Shown here one piece after another: positions 51,413 to 60,131 of a stretch of DNA of 64,000 nt; the first letter of the stretch is position 1, and every line of letters starts with the position of its first letter. Made by a program: the position numbers and the translations under genes. The notes beneath the pieces are model-generated. The model was not told where the DNA came from. It saw nothing but the letters and a program-made list of their open reading frames with translations, and made no database searches. This stretch comes from Pseudonocardia alaniniphila (GTDB lineage Bacteria; Actinomycetota; Actinomycetes; Mycobacteriales; Pseudonocardiaceae): the NCBI RefSeq assembly GCF_022524485.1, contig NZ_JAKXMK010000038.1, forward strand, positions 49,942 through 113,941, written 5' to 3'.

Positions 51413-52584
51413 CAGGCACCCCCGAACAACGGCAGCCCGAGCGTGGCGCGACCGACGAAGTCGTGCAGCGCCTCGGTGGTCGGGGCCATCACCCGCGCGG
51501 CGAGGGCGTCCCGGTAGCGGCGCTCGATGCCCAGCTCCTTGCGGAACGCTGCGCCGCCGCACAGCCGCATCACCCCGTCGCCGACCTCGGCCGCGGCCTC
51601 GGCAGCGACAGCCTTGACCTGAAGTACCCGCAGGGTCGCGTCGTCTCGGCCGCTGCCCAGAGCGGAGAGGGTGTCGGTCAGGAACGCGCGGGTCAGGTCG
51701 ACCCGGGTACGCAGGGCCGCGAACGCGAGGCGGCTGGCAGGCTGCTCGGCCAGGCTCTGGTCGAGGTGCTCGAGCCGGGCAGTCCTCAGGTGTGCGGCGG
51801 CCTCGTCGACGAGGGCCTGCATCAGCCCCAGCGAGACCGCGGCGTTGCCCACCAGGAAGGTGGGCAGCGCGGCACCCAGCGCCACGTCCAGCCCGGCGCC
51901 GTCGTCGCCGAGCCGCGCCGAGGTGTCGACGAGGGCACCGTCGGCGGCCATGGGGCGTGAGGAGTTGCCGCGGAGCCCGAACCCGTCGAACTCGCCCGCG
52001 ACCCCGACGCCCGGCGTGCTCGCGGGCACCAGCCACAGCGTCATCGGGCCCGCCGCGCTCACCGGGCGGCTCGACCAGACGTAACTGTCGGCCTCACCGG
52101 CCGAGGTCACCCAACTCTTCGCGGCGTCGAGGCGCACCTGGCCGTCCGTGGCGGTCGCGGTGCTCACCGGCGCCCAGAAATGGCTGCGTGAGCCACGCTC
52201 GGAGAACGCCAGCGTGCTCAGGTGTTCACCGGCGGCGATCGCCCGCCGGACGTCGTCCGGGCCATGGTTCTCGATCACCGACACGGCGGCGTAGTGCATC
52301 AGCACCACCATCGCGACCGAGGCGTCCGCACGGGCGATCTTCTCCAGGGTCACGGCCACGTCGGCGAGCGAGCCACCGGCGCCGCCGACCTCGGAGGCGC
52401 TCAGCAGGCCCAGGACACCGGCGCCGGCCAACGCGTCTATGTCGGCGCGGGGGAACGTGCCGGTGCGGTCGACCTCGGCGGCCGACGGCGCGATCGTCCG
52501 TTCGACCACCTCGACCAGCGCGGATGCGGGTGAAATGACAGCGGTAGGCAACACAAGCTCCTCGATGGACCGCAGGGCGGTCAC
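51412..52584 (-). CDS. Acyl-CoA dehydrogenase-family protein
   Basis: A 390-residue flavoprotein. VLGLLSASEVGGAGGSLADV lies near residue 57, STLAFSERGSRSHFWAPVS near 120, and MRLCGGAAFRKELGIERRYRDALAARVMAPT near the end, all standard for the fold. The final RDALAA region lacks an obvious catalytic glutamate, so it may be a monooxygenase or act on a non-CoA substrate. It starts with GTG and heads a tightly overlapping three-gene operon with the PhnD-like and ferritin-like genes. Confidence 0.85.
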   Translation of the reverse strand: MTALRSIEELVLPTAVISPASALVEVVERTIAPSAAEVDRTGTFPRADIDALAGAGVLGLLSASEVGGAGGSLADVAVTLEKIARADASVAMVVLMHYAAVSVIENHGPDDVRRAIAAGEHLSTLAFSERGSRSHFWAPVSTATATDGQVRLDAAKSWVTSAGEADSYVWSSRPVSAAGPMTLWLVPASTPGVGVAGEFDGFGLRGNSSRPMAADGALVDTSARLGDDGAGLDVALGAALPTFLVGNAAVSLGLMQALVDEAAAHLRTARLEHLDQSLAEQPASRLAFAALRTRVDLTRAFLTDTLSALGSGRDDATLRVLQVKAVAAEAAAEVGDGVMRLCGGAAFRKELGIERRYRDALAARVMAPTTEALHDFVGRATLGLPLFGGA

Positions 52585-52743
52585 GACGGAGCGGAGAGCT
52601 CAGCTCGATCCAGGTACGCCGCCGCGACCGTAGGGGCACCGCCCGACCGGACGGCTGACAGCGACGGCTCAAAGTCGACGGAACACAGCCCCACCTCCCC
52701 GGCGCCGGGAGTGCGACCCGCGCGAGCGCAGCGGGTCGCACTC

Positions 52744-52785
52744 ATGATCGAGTGTCCCCGAGAGATGATCGAGTGTCCCCGAGAG
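52744..52785. repeat. 21-bp tandem duplication
   Basis: ATGATCGAGTGTCCCCGAGA plus one base occurs twice in direct succession in the gap between the operon head and the DoxX gene. It may be recent slippage or a doubled binding site. Confidence 0.8.
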
Positions 52786-52847
52786 AAAGGGCAAGGACCC
52801 CGTACCGGACCGCGCTCGCTCGGACTACGTCACTCGACGACGAAGAC

Positions 52848-53291
52848 CTAGTCGGCCGCGGCCATGGCCGGTCGCCGCCGCCTCGACACCACGTGGTCGA
52901 CGCTCAACCGCCCGGAACCGGCCGCGGCGAGCGCGAGTGCGGTCGCGCCCACCAGCCCGGCCAACTCCCAGCCACCGTTGGAGACGAACACCCCCGACCC
53001 GATGTGCACGAACACCACCGCACCGAGCATCACCAGTGCGACGAGGACACCGACCACCGCTGTCGCTGCGCCGGCGAGGATCAGGAGACCGCCGAGAAGT
53101 TCGACCGCCATGACGAACACCGCCGCGACAGGAGCGGCGGGAATTCCGTTTTCGATGAAGCCCTCGGTGGTGGCGTCGATGCCCTTGGTCATGAGCTTCT
53201 GCCACCCATGAGCGATGAGGACGATGCCGAGGGCCAGCCGAGCCAGCAGGAGCGCAACATCTCGGGCCGGGCCGGGTAGAGCGCGGATCAT
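52848..53291 (-). CDS. DoxX-family membrane protein
   Basis: A 147-residue protein with four membrane helices. ARLALGIVLIAHGWQKL is the DoxX signature and VMAVELLGGLLILAG follows. DoxX proteins are linked to redox and thiol stress (for example the mycobacterial MRC complex). GGGAGG precedes the ATG. A perfect 10-bp inverted repeat lies 20 bp upstream. Confidence 0.88.
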   Translation of the reverse strand: MIRALPGPARDVALLLARLALGIVLIAHGWQKLMTKGIDATTEGFIENGIPAAPVAAVFVMAVELLGGLLILAGAATAVVGVLVALVMLGAVVFVHIGSGVFVSNGGWELAGLVGATALALAAAGSGRLSVDHVVSRRRRPAMAAAD

Positions 53292-53310
53292 CAGCAGAAC
53301 CTCCCAGCTG

Positions 53311-53341
53311 TATGACCTTGACCATTCCGGGCAAGGTCATA
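53311..53341. promoter_or_regulatory. Operator-like inverted repeat upstream of DoxX
   Basis: TATGACCTTG (53311-53320) and CAAGGTCATA (53332-53341) are perfect reverse complements separated by 11 nt. ACCTTG/CAAGGT halves at this spacing resemble MerR-type sites; the regulator is not identified. Confidence 0.55.
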
Positions 53342-53533
53342 AAACGCGCGAACTTCAGCTCCTGGGATACCCGCAGATTCACCAGAGGCCACACCGATAC
53401 GCACGCCGCAACGCCGCCAACCGCGTTTCGCACCAGCCGGTCGCCGCGATTGCCCCACTCGACTCACCCGTGCGGAGTCTCGAGAGCCGACCGACCCGAA
53501 ATCCCTACCGCGCCGTCGCCCGGCCGCCGACGG

Positions 53534-54913
53534 TCAGCGGACGGACGGACTACCGAGAACCTCGTTGAACGCCTCGGTGGACGACGGGTGCGTGTAGATC
53601 GTGTCGCGCAGCTCGCTCGCGGTCACGCCGTGGCGCATCGCGAGCGCGACGACGTTGATCATCTCCTGCGCGTCCACGCTGAGCAGCGCGGCGCCCAGCA
53701 CGAGGTCCGTCTCGCTGTCGACCACGAACTTCATCAGCCCGCGCGTCTCTCCGACGATCTTGGCTCGCGGCATCGTGGCGATGTCCGCGACCGCCTTCTC
53801 GACCACCTTCACCCGCAGCCCGCGTTCGCGCGCTTCGCGCTCGGTGAGGCCGACGCGGGCGAAGGCCGGGGTCATGAACACCGTGTACAGCACGAACTTC
53901 CGGTCCGCGGTGGATCGTTCACCGCGACCGATGAGCTGGTCGGCGACGATGCGGTTGTCATCGAGGGAGATGTAGGTGAACTGCGGGCCTCCGTTGACGT
54001 CGCCGATCGCGTAGATGTGCGGCTGGCTCGTGCGCAACACCTCGTCCACCTCGATGGCGCCCGACGGAGTGGTGCGCACGCCGGCGCGGTCGAGGCCGAG
54101 GCCCTCGGTTGCGGGCTTGCGACCGGTCGCCGCGAGAATCTCGTCGGCTGCCAGCGTGTGCGTCGCTCCCCCTGCTTCGTAGGTGATCTCGACGCCGTTG
54201 TCGATATCGCGCACTTGCGTGACGTGAGCTCCGGGGATGAACCCGACACCGGCTCCGCGCAGGATGTCGGTGGCCGCATCGGTGATGTCCTCGTCCTCGC
54301 GCGCCATGATCCGCGCGGCCGGGTCGAGCATCGTGACAGCGCTGCCGAACTGGGCGTACATCGACGCGAACTCCACACCCACGTAGCCGGCCCCCAGGAT
54401 CGCCAGGCGCTTCGGCAGGTGGTCGATATCGATCAGGTCGGTGCTGGTGAGCAGGCGCGAACTCTCCCGCAGGCCCGGGATGGGCGGGAGCACCGGCACG
54501 GCCCCGGTGTTGATCACGATGATGTCGGCGCTGAGGTCGAGCATGTCCACCTGGCCGGCGGTGACGCGCACGGTCTTGGAGTCGAGGAACGTCGCCCGGC
54601 CGGTGATCACGGTGACCGAGTCGAGCATGTCGAGCATGGCGTAGTTCTTGCCTCGCATGGCGGATGTGAGCGCACGCGTCTGTTCGACAGCCGTCCGGTG
54701 CCATTCCCCAGGGCTGCTTGCGCCGCGGCGCTCGGCGTGGTGGACGAGTGACTTCGTCGGGACGCAACCGATGTTGATGCAGGTGCCGCCGTACATCTTG
54801 GACGACTGCTCGACCATCGCGACGCGCTTGCCGAGCCGCCCCATCGTCGCGGCGAGCGTCTTGCCGCCCTTGCCGAACCCGATGACCAGGACATCGAAGT
54901 GCGTAGTCTCCAT
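53534..54913 (-). CDS. rclA: RclA-like pyridine nucleotide-disulfide oxidoreductase
   Basis: A 459-residue flavoprotein of the group I disulfide reductases. FDVLVIGFGKGGKTLAATMG opens it in the RclA manner, GGTCINIGCVPTKSL carries the redox pair Cys45 and Cys50, and the C-terminal YTHPSSTEAF supplies the histidine base. E. coli RclA reduces copper(II) and protects against hypochlorous acid. ATG 54913 is set by family length. It is divergent from an RclR-like activator, matching the rcl locus; mercuric or dihydrolipoamide reductase function is less likely given that neighbour. Confidence 0.82.
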   Translation of the reverse strand: METTHFDVLVIGFGKGGKTLAATMGRLGKRVAMVEQSSKMYGGTCINIGCVPTKSLVHHAERRGASSPGEWHRTAVEQTRALTSAMRGKNYAMLDMLDSVTVITGRATFLDSKTVRVTAGQVDMLDLSADIIVINTGAVPVLPPIPGLRESSRLLTSTDLIDIDHLPKRLAILGAGYVGVEFASMYAQFGSAVTMLDPAARIMAREDEDITDAATDILRGAGVGFIPGAHVTQVRDIDNGVEITYEAGGATHTLAADEILAATGRKPATEGLGLDRAGVRTTPSGAIEVDEVLRTSQPHIYAIGDVNGGPQFTYISLDDNRIVADQLIGRGERSTADRKFVLYTVFMTPAFARVGLTEREARERGLRVKVVEKAVADIATMPRAKIVGETRGLMKFVVDSETDLVLGAALLSVDAQEMINVVALAMRHGVTASELRDTIYTHPSSTEAFNEVLGSPSVR

Positions 54914-54983
54914 GTGTGAACGGTCCACCTCCAGAAGCGAGACGACCACGCGCTGACGCCTCACTTTTCGTCGGGATCGGCTC

Positions 54984-55883
54984 ATGGACGGCGTGAGCCG
55001 CATCGTCCGACTGGCGCGGCTCGAGGGCAGGGTCGACGTGCGCTGCCTGCTGGCCGGGCGCATCACGATCGACAACGCGCCGGCCGGGCCAGGAGAGGTC
55101 CCGTTCCATCTGCTGCTCGACGGCCGCTGCAGCGTGATCTCGGGCGCGTCGGCTGTCGAGATGGGCCCCGGGGACCTGCTGCTCCTTCCGCACGGCGACG
55201 CGCACCGCGTGGCGGCGACCACGGGGCCGCAGCGCCGGTTCGTGGAGGAGCCGGGTGCGGCGTTCCCGACCCGGCGGACCGTCGGCGCCGAACCCGAGCT
55301 GGACCTGTTCTGCGGCCACTATCGCGCCGGGTCCGGTGCGGGCGCGCTGCTGTTCCGCTTGCTGCCGCAACTGGTGCACGTCACGCTCGACGCCCCCGCG
55401 TTCACCTTGGCGGAGGTCCTGCGTGGCGAGGCCCGCGCCGACGGCCCCGGCACCGGGGCCGTCGTCGCCGCGTTGTGCGACGCGCTGCTCGCGATGGCCC
55501 TGCGTAGCCGTCCCGATCAGCGCCTCGGCACGCCCAGCCTCTGGACCGCCATGGGCGACGACGCGCTGGGCCGGGTGATCGCGGAGGTCGTCGCCCGCCC
55601 CGGCGAAGCGTGGACGATCGAGCGCCTGGCCGACGGAGCGGCGATGTCGCGGGCCACGTTCCTGCGCCGCTTCACCGCCCGCACCGGTACGACCGTTGCG
55701 ACGCTGGTGACGGCCATCCGGATGATGGTGGCCGCTGACCTGCTGGCGCATTCGGACCACTCGGTGGGCCGGGTGGCGGGTGAGGTGGGGTACCGCTCGG
55801 AGTCCGCCTTCACGCAGGCGTTCCGCGCCGCGCTGGGAACGTCACCATCGCGCTACCGGAAGGACGCCGCGCTGGGCCGATGA
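54984..55883 (+). CDS. rclR: RclR-like AraC-family redox regulator
   Basis: A 299-residue AraC-type activator. The N-terminal half is the RclR-type cupin domain and the C-terminal 100 residues hold two helix-turn-helix motifs (WTIERLADGAAMSRATFLRRF and SVGRVAGEVGYRSESAFTQAF). E. coli RclR starts MDALSR and senses hypochlorite through Cys21 and a later cysteine followed by Gly; this protein starts MDGVSR, has Cys21 and has FCG at residues 109-111. It probably activates the divergent rclA-like gene in the 70-bp shared gap. Confidence 0.82.
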   Translation: MDGVSRIVRLARLEGRVDVRCLLAGRITIDNAPAGPGEVPFHLLLDGRCSVISGASAVEMGPGDLLLLPHGDAHRVAATTGPQRRFVEEPGAAFPTRRTVGAEPELDLFCGHYRAGSGAGALLFRLLPQLVHVTLDAPAFTLAEVLRGEARADGPGTGAVVAALCDALLAMALRSRPDQRLGTPSLWTAMGDDALGRVIAEVVARPGEAWTIERLADGAAMSRATFLRRFTARTGTTVATLVTAIRMMVAADLLAHSDHSVGRVAGEVGYRSESAFTQAFRAALGTSPSRYRKDAALGR

Positions 55884-56002
55884 CCGAGCCGCCAACCACC
55901 TGCTCACGGCGAGGCGACGAGCCCGAGGGGATCGCTGTGATGAGGCGATCTCGACAAGGAGGTACGTGATCTCGGGGCCCCCGGAGTGAGGGCCGCCTAT
56001 CG

Positions 56003-56024
56003 TAACCAGCCGCGACGGTTGTTA
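56003..56024. promoter_or_regulatory. Possible MarR operator
   Basis: TAACC and GGTTGTTA flank a GC-rich centre, giving an imperfect palindrome 45 bp before the MarR start. Confidence 0.35.
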
Positions 56025-56068
56025 AATGAGTGACGGGTGGTGTCCGACAAGCGATAGGAGCACGGCCA

Positions 56069-56542
56069 GTGGTGACCCGCGCGGAGCGGAACTCAACCGA
56101 TCCAGATCTAGGGGTGCTCGCGGGCCGGCTGTTGTTCGGGGTGCAGCGCGAGCTGTTCACGGCACTGGCGGAGCTGGGTTTCGACGATTTGAAGCACAGA
56201 CACGGAGCTGTCTTGGCGTACCTCGACGCCGACGGAGTGCGCCCATCCGAGCTGTCCCGTCTATCGCATCAGTACAAACAGAACATCGGCACACTTATCG
56301 ACGAGCTGGAAGCTCTGGGGTACGTGGAGCGGCGGCCGGACCCGAGCGACGGTCGGGCCAAGCTTGTTTTTCCGACCGAGCGTGGGCTGGCCCAGATGCG
56401 CGCTGCCGATCTCATTCTGGCCGCCATGCAGCGGCGACACGCGCAGATCGTGGGGCGCGAGGAGTACCAGCGGTTCAAGCGTGTCTTTTTCCAGGTCACC
56501 GAGAACCAGCGCGGTTACATTCGCCATCTACCCGACGAATGA
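56069..56542 (+). CDS. MarR-family regulator
   Basis: A 157-residue winged-helix protein. VLAYLDADGVRPSELSRLSHQYKQNIGTLIDELEALGYVERRPDPSDGR holds the recognition helix and wing (core RLSHQYKQNIGTLIDELEAL). GTG 56069 or 56072 follows AGGAG; a longer reading begins at GTG 56030. Target unknown; it may repress itself through the palindrome at 56003-56024. Confidence 0.86.
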   Translation: MVTRAERNSTDPDLGVLAGRLLFGVQRELFTALAELGFDDLKHRHGAVLAYLDADGVRPSELSRLSHQYKQNIGTLIDELEALGYVERRPDPSDGRAKLVFPTERGLAQMRAADLILAAMQRRHAQIVGREEYQRFKRVFFQVTENQRGYIRHLPDE

Positions 56543-56892
56543 TCAGTTCCCGGGATGCTGCAATACCGCTCCCGAGCACGGGATGAATTCTCCTGTTCGA
56601 CGTGGGCAGAGTACATCCGTCCCGGCACGTCCGTTTCACGGTCACCGATCATGAAACGGTCGCGACGGCTTGCAGGCGGCTGACATGAGCATCTTTCTCG
56701 GGCCCAACTCGGTCACCCCCAGTCGACCACAGAGGCCGGCTCGGGGGCGGGCGTTTCATCGTCGGCCGGGAGGCATTTCCTCCTCGAGAATCACGGGAGC
56801 AGATCCGCCGTGTCCACCGGCGAGATGACGGATCATGGGTCCACCTCGGGGCCGGGAGCGATCCTCACGCGCCCGGCCCCGTCCGCACCGGG
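56543..56892. other. Intergenic region with an orphan AraC-tail element
   Basis: Between the MarR gene and the end of the hydrolase gene. No intact gene; 56711-56819 on the minus strand is another copy of the AraC 3'-end element. Confidence 0.5.
56711..56819 (-). repeat. AraC-3'-end element, second orphan copy
   Basis: Minus strand reads GAGGAGGAAATGCCTCCCGG, then GAAACGCCCGCCCCCGAG and GGTCGACTGGGGG, matching 61638-61750 in order. The residual protein reads SAPVILEEEMPPGRR against GPVPAIPNEEMPPR. Confidence 0.65.
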
Positions 56893-58077
56893 TCAGCCGT
56901 TCTTCGGCAGCGTGATCCCGAGACGCTCGGCGATCCACGCACGGACCGCAGGCCAGATCTCGGGGTTGGCCGGGTCGACGGTGTCGAAGTGGCGTCCCCC
57001 GGGGCATTCGACGAACTCCACCTGGCCACCCTGCGCCGTGATCGACTCGGCGAAGGCGCGGCTGTAGGCGGCAGGGACCGCCTCGTCCGCGTCGCCGTGC
57101 AAGGCCAGCACCGGCACCCCGCTCGCGCGCATCTGCGCGGGCGAGGTGACGGCGAAGCGCTCGGAGTCCTCGTCGGCGTGCACTCCCACGAGCAACGGGA
57201 TGATGCCGCCCGTCACCGCCGCGGCGACCGCAGGCCACGCCTCCGGCCGGGCGGGCGGCGGGGCGCCCCAGATGGGCTCGGCGTCCATGTCCTCGAGGGC
57301 GGTGCCGAACTTCTCGCCGTCGGCAGCAACCAGATCGAGCACCCCGGACAACGACACGACACCAATCGGGCGCGCGACCGGGTCAGCACCGACCGCGCCC
57401 GCCGGCAGCGCCCCGCGCAAGCCGGCCCACGTCGCGAGATGACCCCCGGCCGAGTGCCCGACGAGCACGATCCGCTCCGCGTCGACAGCCGGATCGATGC
57501 CGACCATCGTGTCGACCGCAGCGGCGACGTCGGCGAACGTGCCCGGCCATCCTCCGCCTTCCTCGCCCACCCGTCGGTAGTCGACGTTGTAGACGGCGAT
57601 CCCGAGGGACAGCAGGTCCTCGACCACCGGCAGGATCTGCCTGCGGTCCCACATCGCGGTCCAGTACCCGCCGTGGACCAGCACCACTCCTGGGAAGGGC
57701 CCGGCGCCCTCGGGCAGGTACAGCTCACCCACCTGGGACGGATGCGGCCCGTACGCGACGGTCCGCACCGCGCGCGGCCCGTCCTCGGCGTCGTCGTAGC
57801 GCGTCCCGCGGCGTCCCTCGACCAGCGAGTCGATCGTCGCGAAGAACGCCGCGATCTCGGGCAGGTTGCCCCCCTTGGTCGACGACTCGTCGTACGCGGC
57901 GTCGTCGGCCCACTCGACGGCGTCGAGCCACGTCCGCTCGTCCAGACGGATCAGCTTGGCAGCGATGAAGCCGCGACGGTCCACGCGAAACGCCTCGATC
58001 ATGGCGTGGCGGGCCTTCAGCATTTCGGAAACGCGATCGTTTCCGACGACGAACGTCGTGAGTTCGATGACGGACAC
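56893..58077 (-). CDS. Fusion of an ABM-like domain to an alpha/beta hydrolase
   Basis: A 394-residue protein. Residues 1-90 (MSVIELTTFVVGNDRVSEML through FFATIDSLVEGRRG) look like a dimeric alpha/beta-barrel of the antibiotic-biosynthesis-monooxygenase type. Residues 105-394 form a BD-FAE/esterase-like hydrolase: VVLVHGGYWTAMWDRR (oxyanion HGGYW), LVGHSAGGHLATW (nucleophile), HGDADEAVP (acid) and PGGRHFD (histidine). GTG 58077 follows GGAG. The fusion suggests oxidation or dimer control combined with ester cleavage. It is the third gene of a unit with a TDT permease and an LLM enzyme. Confidence 0.8.
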   Translation of the reverse strand: MSVIELTTFVVGNDRVSEMLKARHAMIEAFRVDRRGFIAAKLIRLDERTWLDAVEWADDAAYDESSTKGGNLPEIAAFFATIDSLVEGRRGTRYDDAEDGPRAVRTVAYGPHPSQVGELYLPEGAGPFPGVVLVHGGYWTAMWDRRQILPVVEDLLSLGIAVYNVDYRRVGEEGGGWPGTFADVAAAVDTMVGIDPAVDAERIVLVGHSAGGHLATWAGLRGALPAGAVGADPVARPIGVVSLSGVLDLVAADGEKFGTALEDMDAEPIWGAPPPARPEAWPAVAAAVTGGIIPLLVGVHADEDSERFAVTSPAQMRASGVPVLALHGDADEAVPAAYSRAFAESITAQGGQVEFVECPGGRHFDTVDPANPEIWPAVRAWIAERLGITLPKNG

Positions 58078-58122
58078 TACTCAGCTCCAATTCTCCGAGT
58101 TCCGAGGGCTGCGGAGCCGCGG

Positions 58123-59160
58123 TCAGTGGGCCTCGCGGGCGCCAGTGACGGACTCCTGAGGTTGTAGGGCAGGTGCGGCAGCGGAGGGCGCTGCGGCAGG
58201 CCTCGGCGGGAACAGCGTGCCGGCCGCGAGCGCCACGATCGAGCGCACGGTGATCGCACCGATCAGGACCGTGATGGCTACCACGACGATCCACGCCAAC
58301 GCGATGTAACCGGACGGCCTCGTGATGACGAGCCAGTGCAGCGCTACGGAGGCCACGGCAGCCCACGAGAAGGTGAAGGCCCAGAAGCTGATCGTGAATT
58401 TCAGCCGAAGGAACATGGGCAGCAGCCGAACCTGAGAGAGGACGATCAGCATCCCGTAACCGGCCAGGAACTGCGCGACACCGTCGATTTTCCCGCCGTT
58501 GAGGCCGAACCAGGCCAGGCTGGCGACGGCGGCGGGAGCGACCTCGATCGCGAGTGTGGGCGTGAGCGCGGCCGGGAGCGCCGGGCGGAAGAAGAGCCGG
58601 GCCAGGATGATCGAGCCGAGGACGAACCAGCACACCACGCCGTAGCCGAACATCACGTGGCCGAGCACGGGCTGGCCGACCGCGCCGGCGGTCATCGCCG
58701 CGACCAGCCCGCCGGCCACGGTGGGCAGGAAGTAGCCCGGGTGAAGCTGGTCGAGCGCATAGTCGCCATAGATCAGCTGCCCGGTGAACCACGACCCGTG
58801 AATCACGGTGAGGACGATGAACAGGTCCGTCAGCACGGCACCGGTCGCCGGAGCGAGCGGGGCTATGCCGGTAGAGGCCAGAATCATCGGCGAGATCAGG
58901 GCGAGCGACAGGAACGGCCCGAGGACCGGATGGGTCGCGTCGTCACGAAGCACACCATGCCCGAGCGCACACGCGAGGTACGCGACGAGCGCTGCCACCC
59001 AGATGACCGCGGCGATGGCCAGGAGCGCCTGCGCGATCCACTGCGGGGCCAACCCGGCGCCGCCCGCCGCCGACCAGGTGCCCGCCAGCCCGGCCCACCC
59101 GAACGCGGCGCCGAAGATGTTCGGCGGAATGCGGGGCATCGTCACCGCTCGGGCGCTCAT
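58123..59160 (-). CDS. TDT/SLAC1-family membrane protein
   Basis: A 345-residue protein with about ten membrane helices. MPRIPPNIFGAAFGWAGLAGTW, VLGPFLSLALISPMILAS and FTISFWAFTFSWAAVASVALHW match the tellurite-resistance/dicarboxylate transporter (TehA, SLAC1) family, which conducts anions. The start overlaps the LLM stop (ATGA). In this operon it may import or export an acid handled by the neighbouring enzymes. Confidence 0.87.
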   Translation of the reverse strand: MSARAVTMPRIPPNIFGAAFGWAGLAGTWSAAGGAGLAPQWIAQALLAIAAVIWVAALVAYLACALGHGVLRDDATHPVLGPFLSLALISPMILASTGIAPLAPATGAVLTDLFIVLTVIHGSWFTGQLIYGDYALDQLHPGYFLPTVAGGLVAAMTAGAVGQPVLGHVMFGYGVVCWFVLGSIILARLFFRPALPAALTPTLAIEVAPAAVASLAWFGLNGGKIDGVAQFLAGYGMLIVLSQVRLLPMFLRLKFTISFWAFTFSWAAVASVALHWLVITRPSGYIALAWIVVVAITVLIGAITVRSIVALAAGTLFPPRPAAAPSAAAPALQPQESVTGAREAH

Positions 59161-60131
59161 CCCGAACCGGCCCGCGGTCGCGGACGATCACCGGCCGAGA
59201 GACGCTCCGCAGGAGAACGGCTTGCCGCGGACCGCTCACCCATGCGCTCCCGGACCCCGGGCGCGACCTCCTCGGCGAAGAGCCGGATCTGCTGCTCGTC
59301 GGCCTGTTCCGGCCAGAGCACGAACGCCGTGAACGGCTGCTCGGTGGCCAGCCGGGTCAACAGCTCGACCCAGCCGGCGACATCGGCGCGGACCGGATCG
59401 GCGCCGGACTGCGCGAGCGGCCTCGACGCGGGGGCCCCCGCCTCGACGGTCCCGACGAGCTGCGCGACGCGCCGGATGCCGGCGGGATCACGGCCGGCGT
59501 CGCGCGCTGCCCGGCTCAGGACCTCGTTGCTCTCCGCCCAGCGCTCGTAGGGCAGGTACGAGGGGATCGGCGCCGCCCAGCCGTCGGCGACGCGTCCGGT
59601 GAGCTCGAGACTGCGCGGGCCCTGCGCGCCGACCCAGACCTCCACGCCCCCAGGGCCCGGTTGTTGCCCGCCGATCCCGCGGACTCGATAGAACTCACCG
59701 TCGTGGTCGACGGAGGCATCGGCACGCCACAGCCCGCGCATGATCGCGATTGCCTCATCGAGCGCCCGCAGCGCCTCTTGCGGGGTCCGCCGGGGCGCTC
59801 CCATGGACTCGATCGCATCCTGGTAGCCGCCTGCCCCGAGCCCGAGCTGGAAGCGGCCCCTGGACACCTGGCTCAGCGCGCTCGCCGTGCGAGCCAGTAC
59901 GGCAGGTGGGCGCAGCGGCAGATTCGCTACGTCGGGGAACAGCTGGATCCGCTCGGTGCGGGCGAGGAGATCGCCCATGACGACGAACGCGTCGAGGTAC
60001 TGCGGGGCGTAGGGATGGTCCTGGACGCCGATGTACTCCAGTCCTGCCTGCTCGGCCACCGCGGCCAGCCGACGGGTGGTGTCGAGATCGAGCGTCGGGG
60101 TCACGGCGACGCCGAACCTCAGCTCTGTCAT
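59157..60131 (-). CDS. LLM-class F420-type oxidoreductase (6 of 6)
   Basis: A 324-residue LLM enzyme. ELRFGVAVTPTLDL opens it, IGVQDHPYAPQYLDAFVV and GRFQLGLGAGGYQDAIESMG are landmarks. ATG 60131 follows GGAGAACCCC; the longer reading enters a LuxR remnant region on the other strand. It heads the operon with the TDT permease and the ABM-hydrolase fusion. Confidence 0.87.
   Translation of the reverse strand: MTELRFGVAVTPTLDLDTTRRLAAVAEQAGLEYIGVQDHPYAPQYLDAFVVMGDLLARTERIQLFPDVANLPLRPPAVLARTASALSQVSRGRFQLGLGAGGYQDAIESMGAPRRTPQEALRALDEAIAIMRGLWRADASVDHDGEFYRVRGIGGQQPGPGGVEVWVGAQGPRSLELTGRVADGWAAPIPSYLPYERWAESNEVLSRAARDAGRDPAGIRRVAQLVGTVEAGAPASRPLAQSGADPVRADVAGWVELLTRLATEQPFTAFVLWPEQADEQQIRLFAEEVAPGVRERMGERSAASRSPAERLSAGDRPRPRAGSG

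Noticed and set aside
49365..52584. ABC phosphonate transporter operon
   Set aside because: The PhnD-like protein lacks a signal peptide, and no ATPase or permease gene is adjacent.
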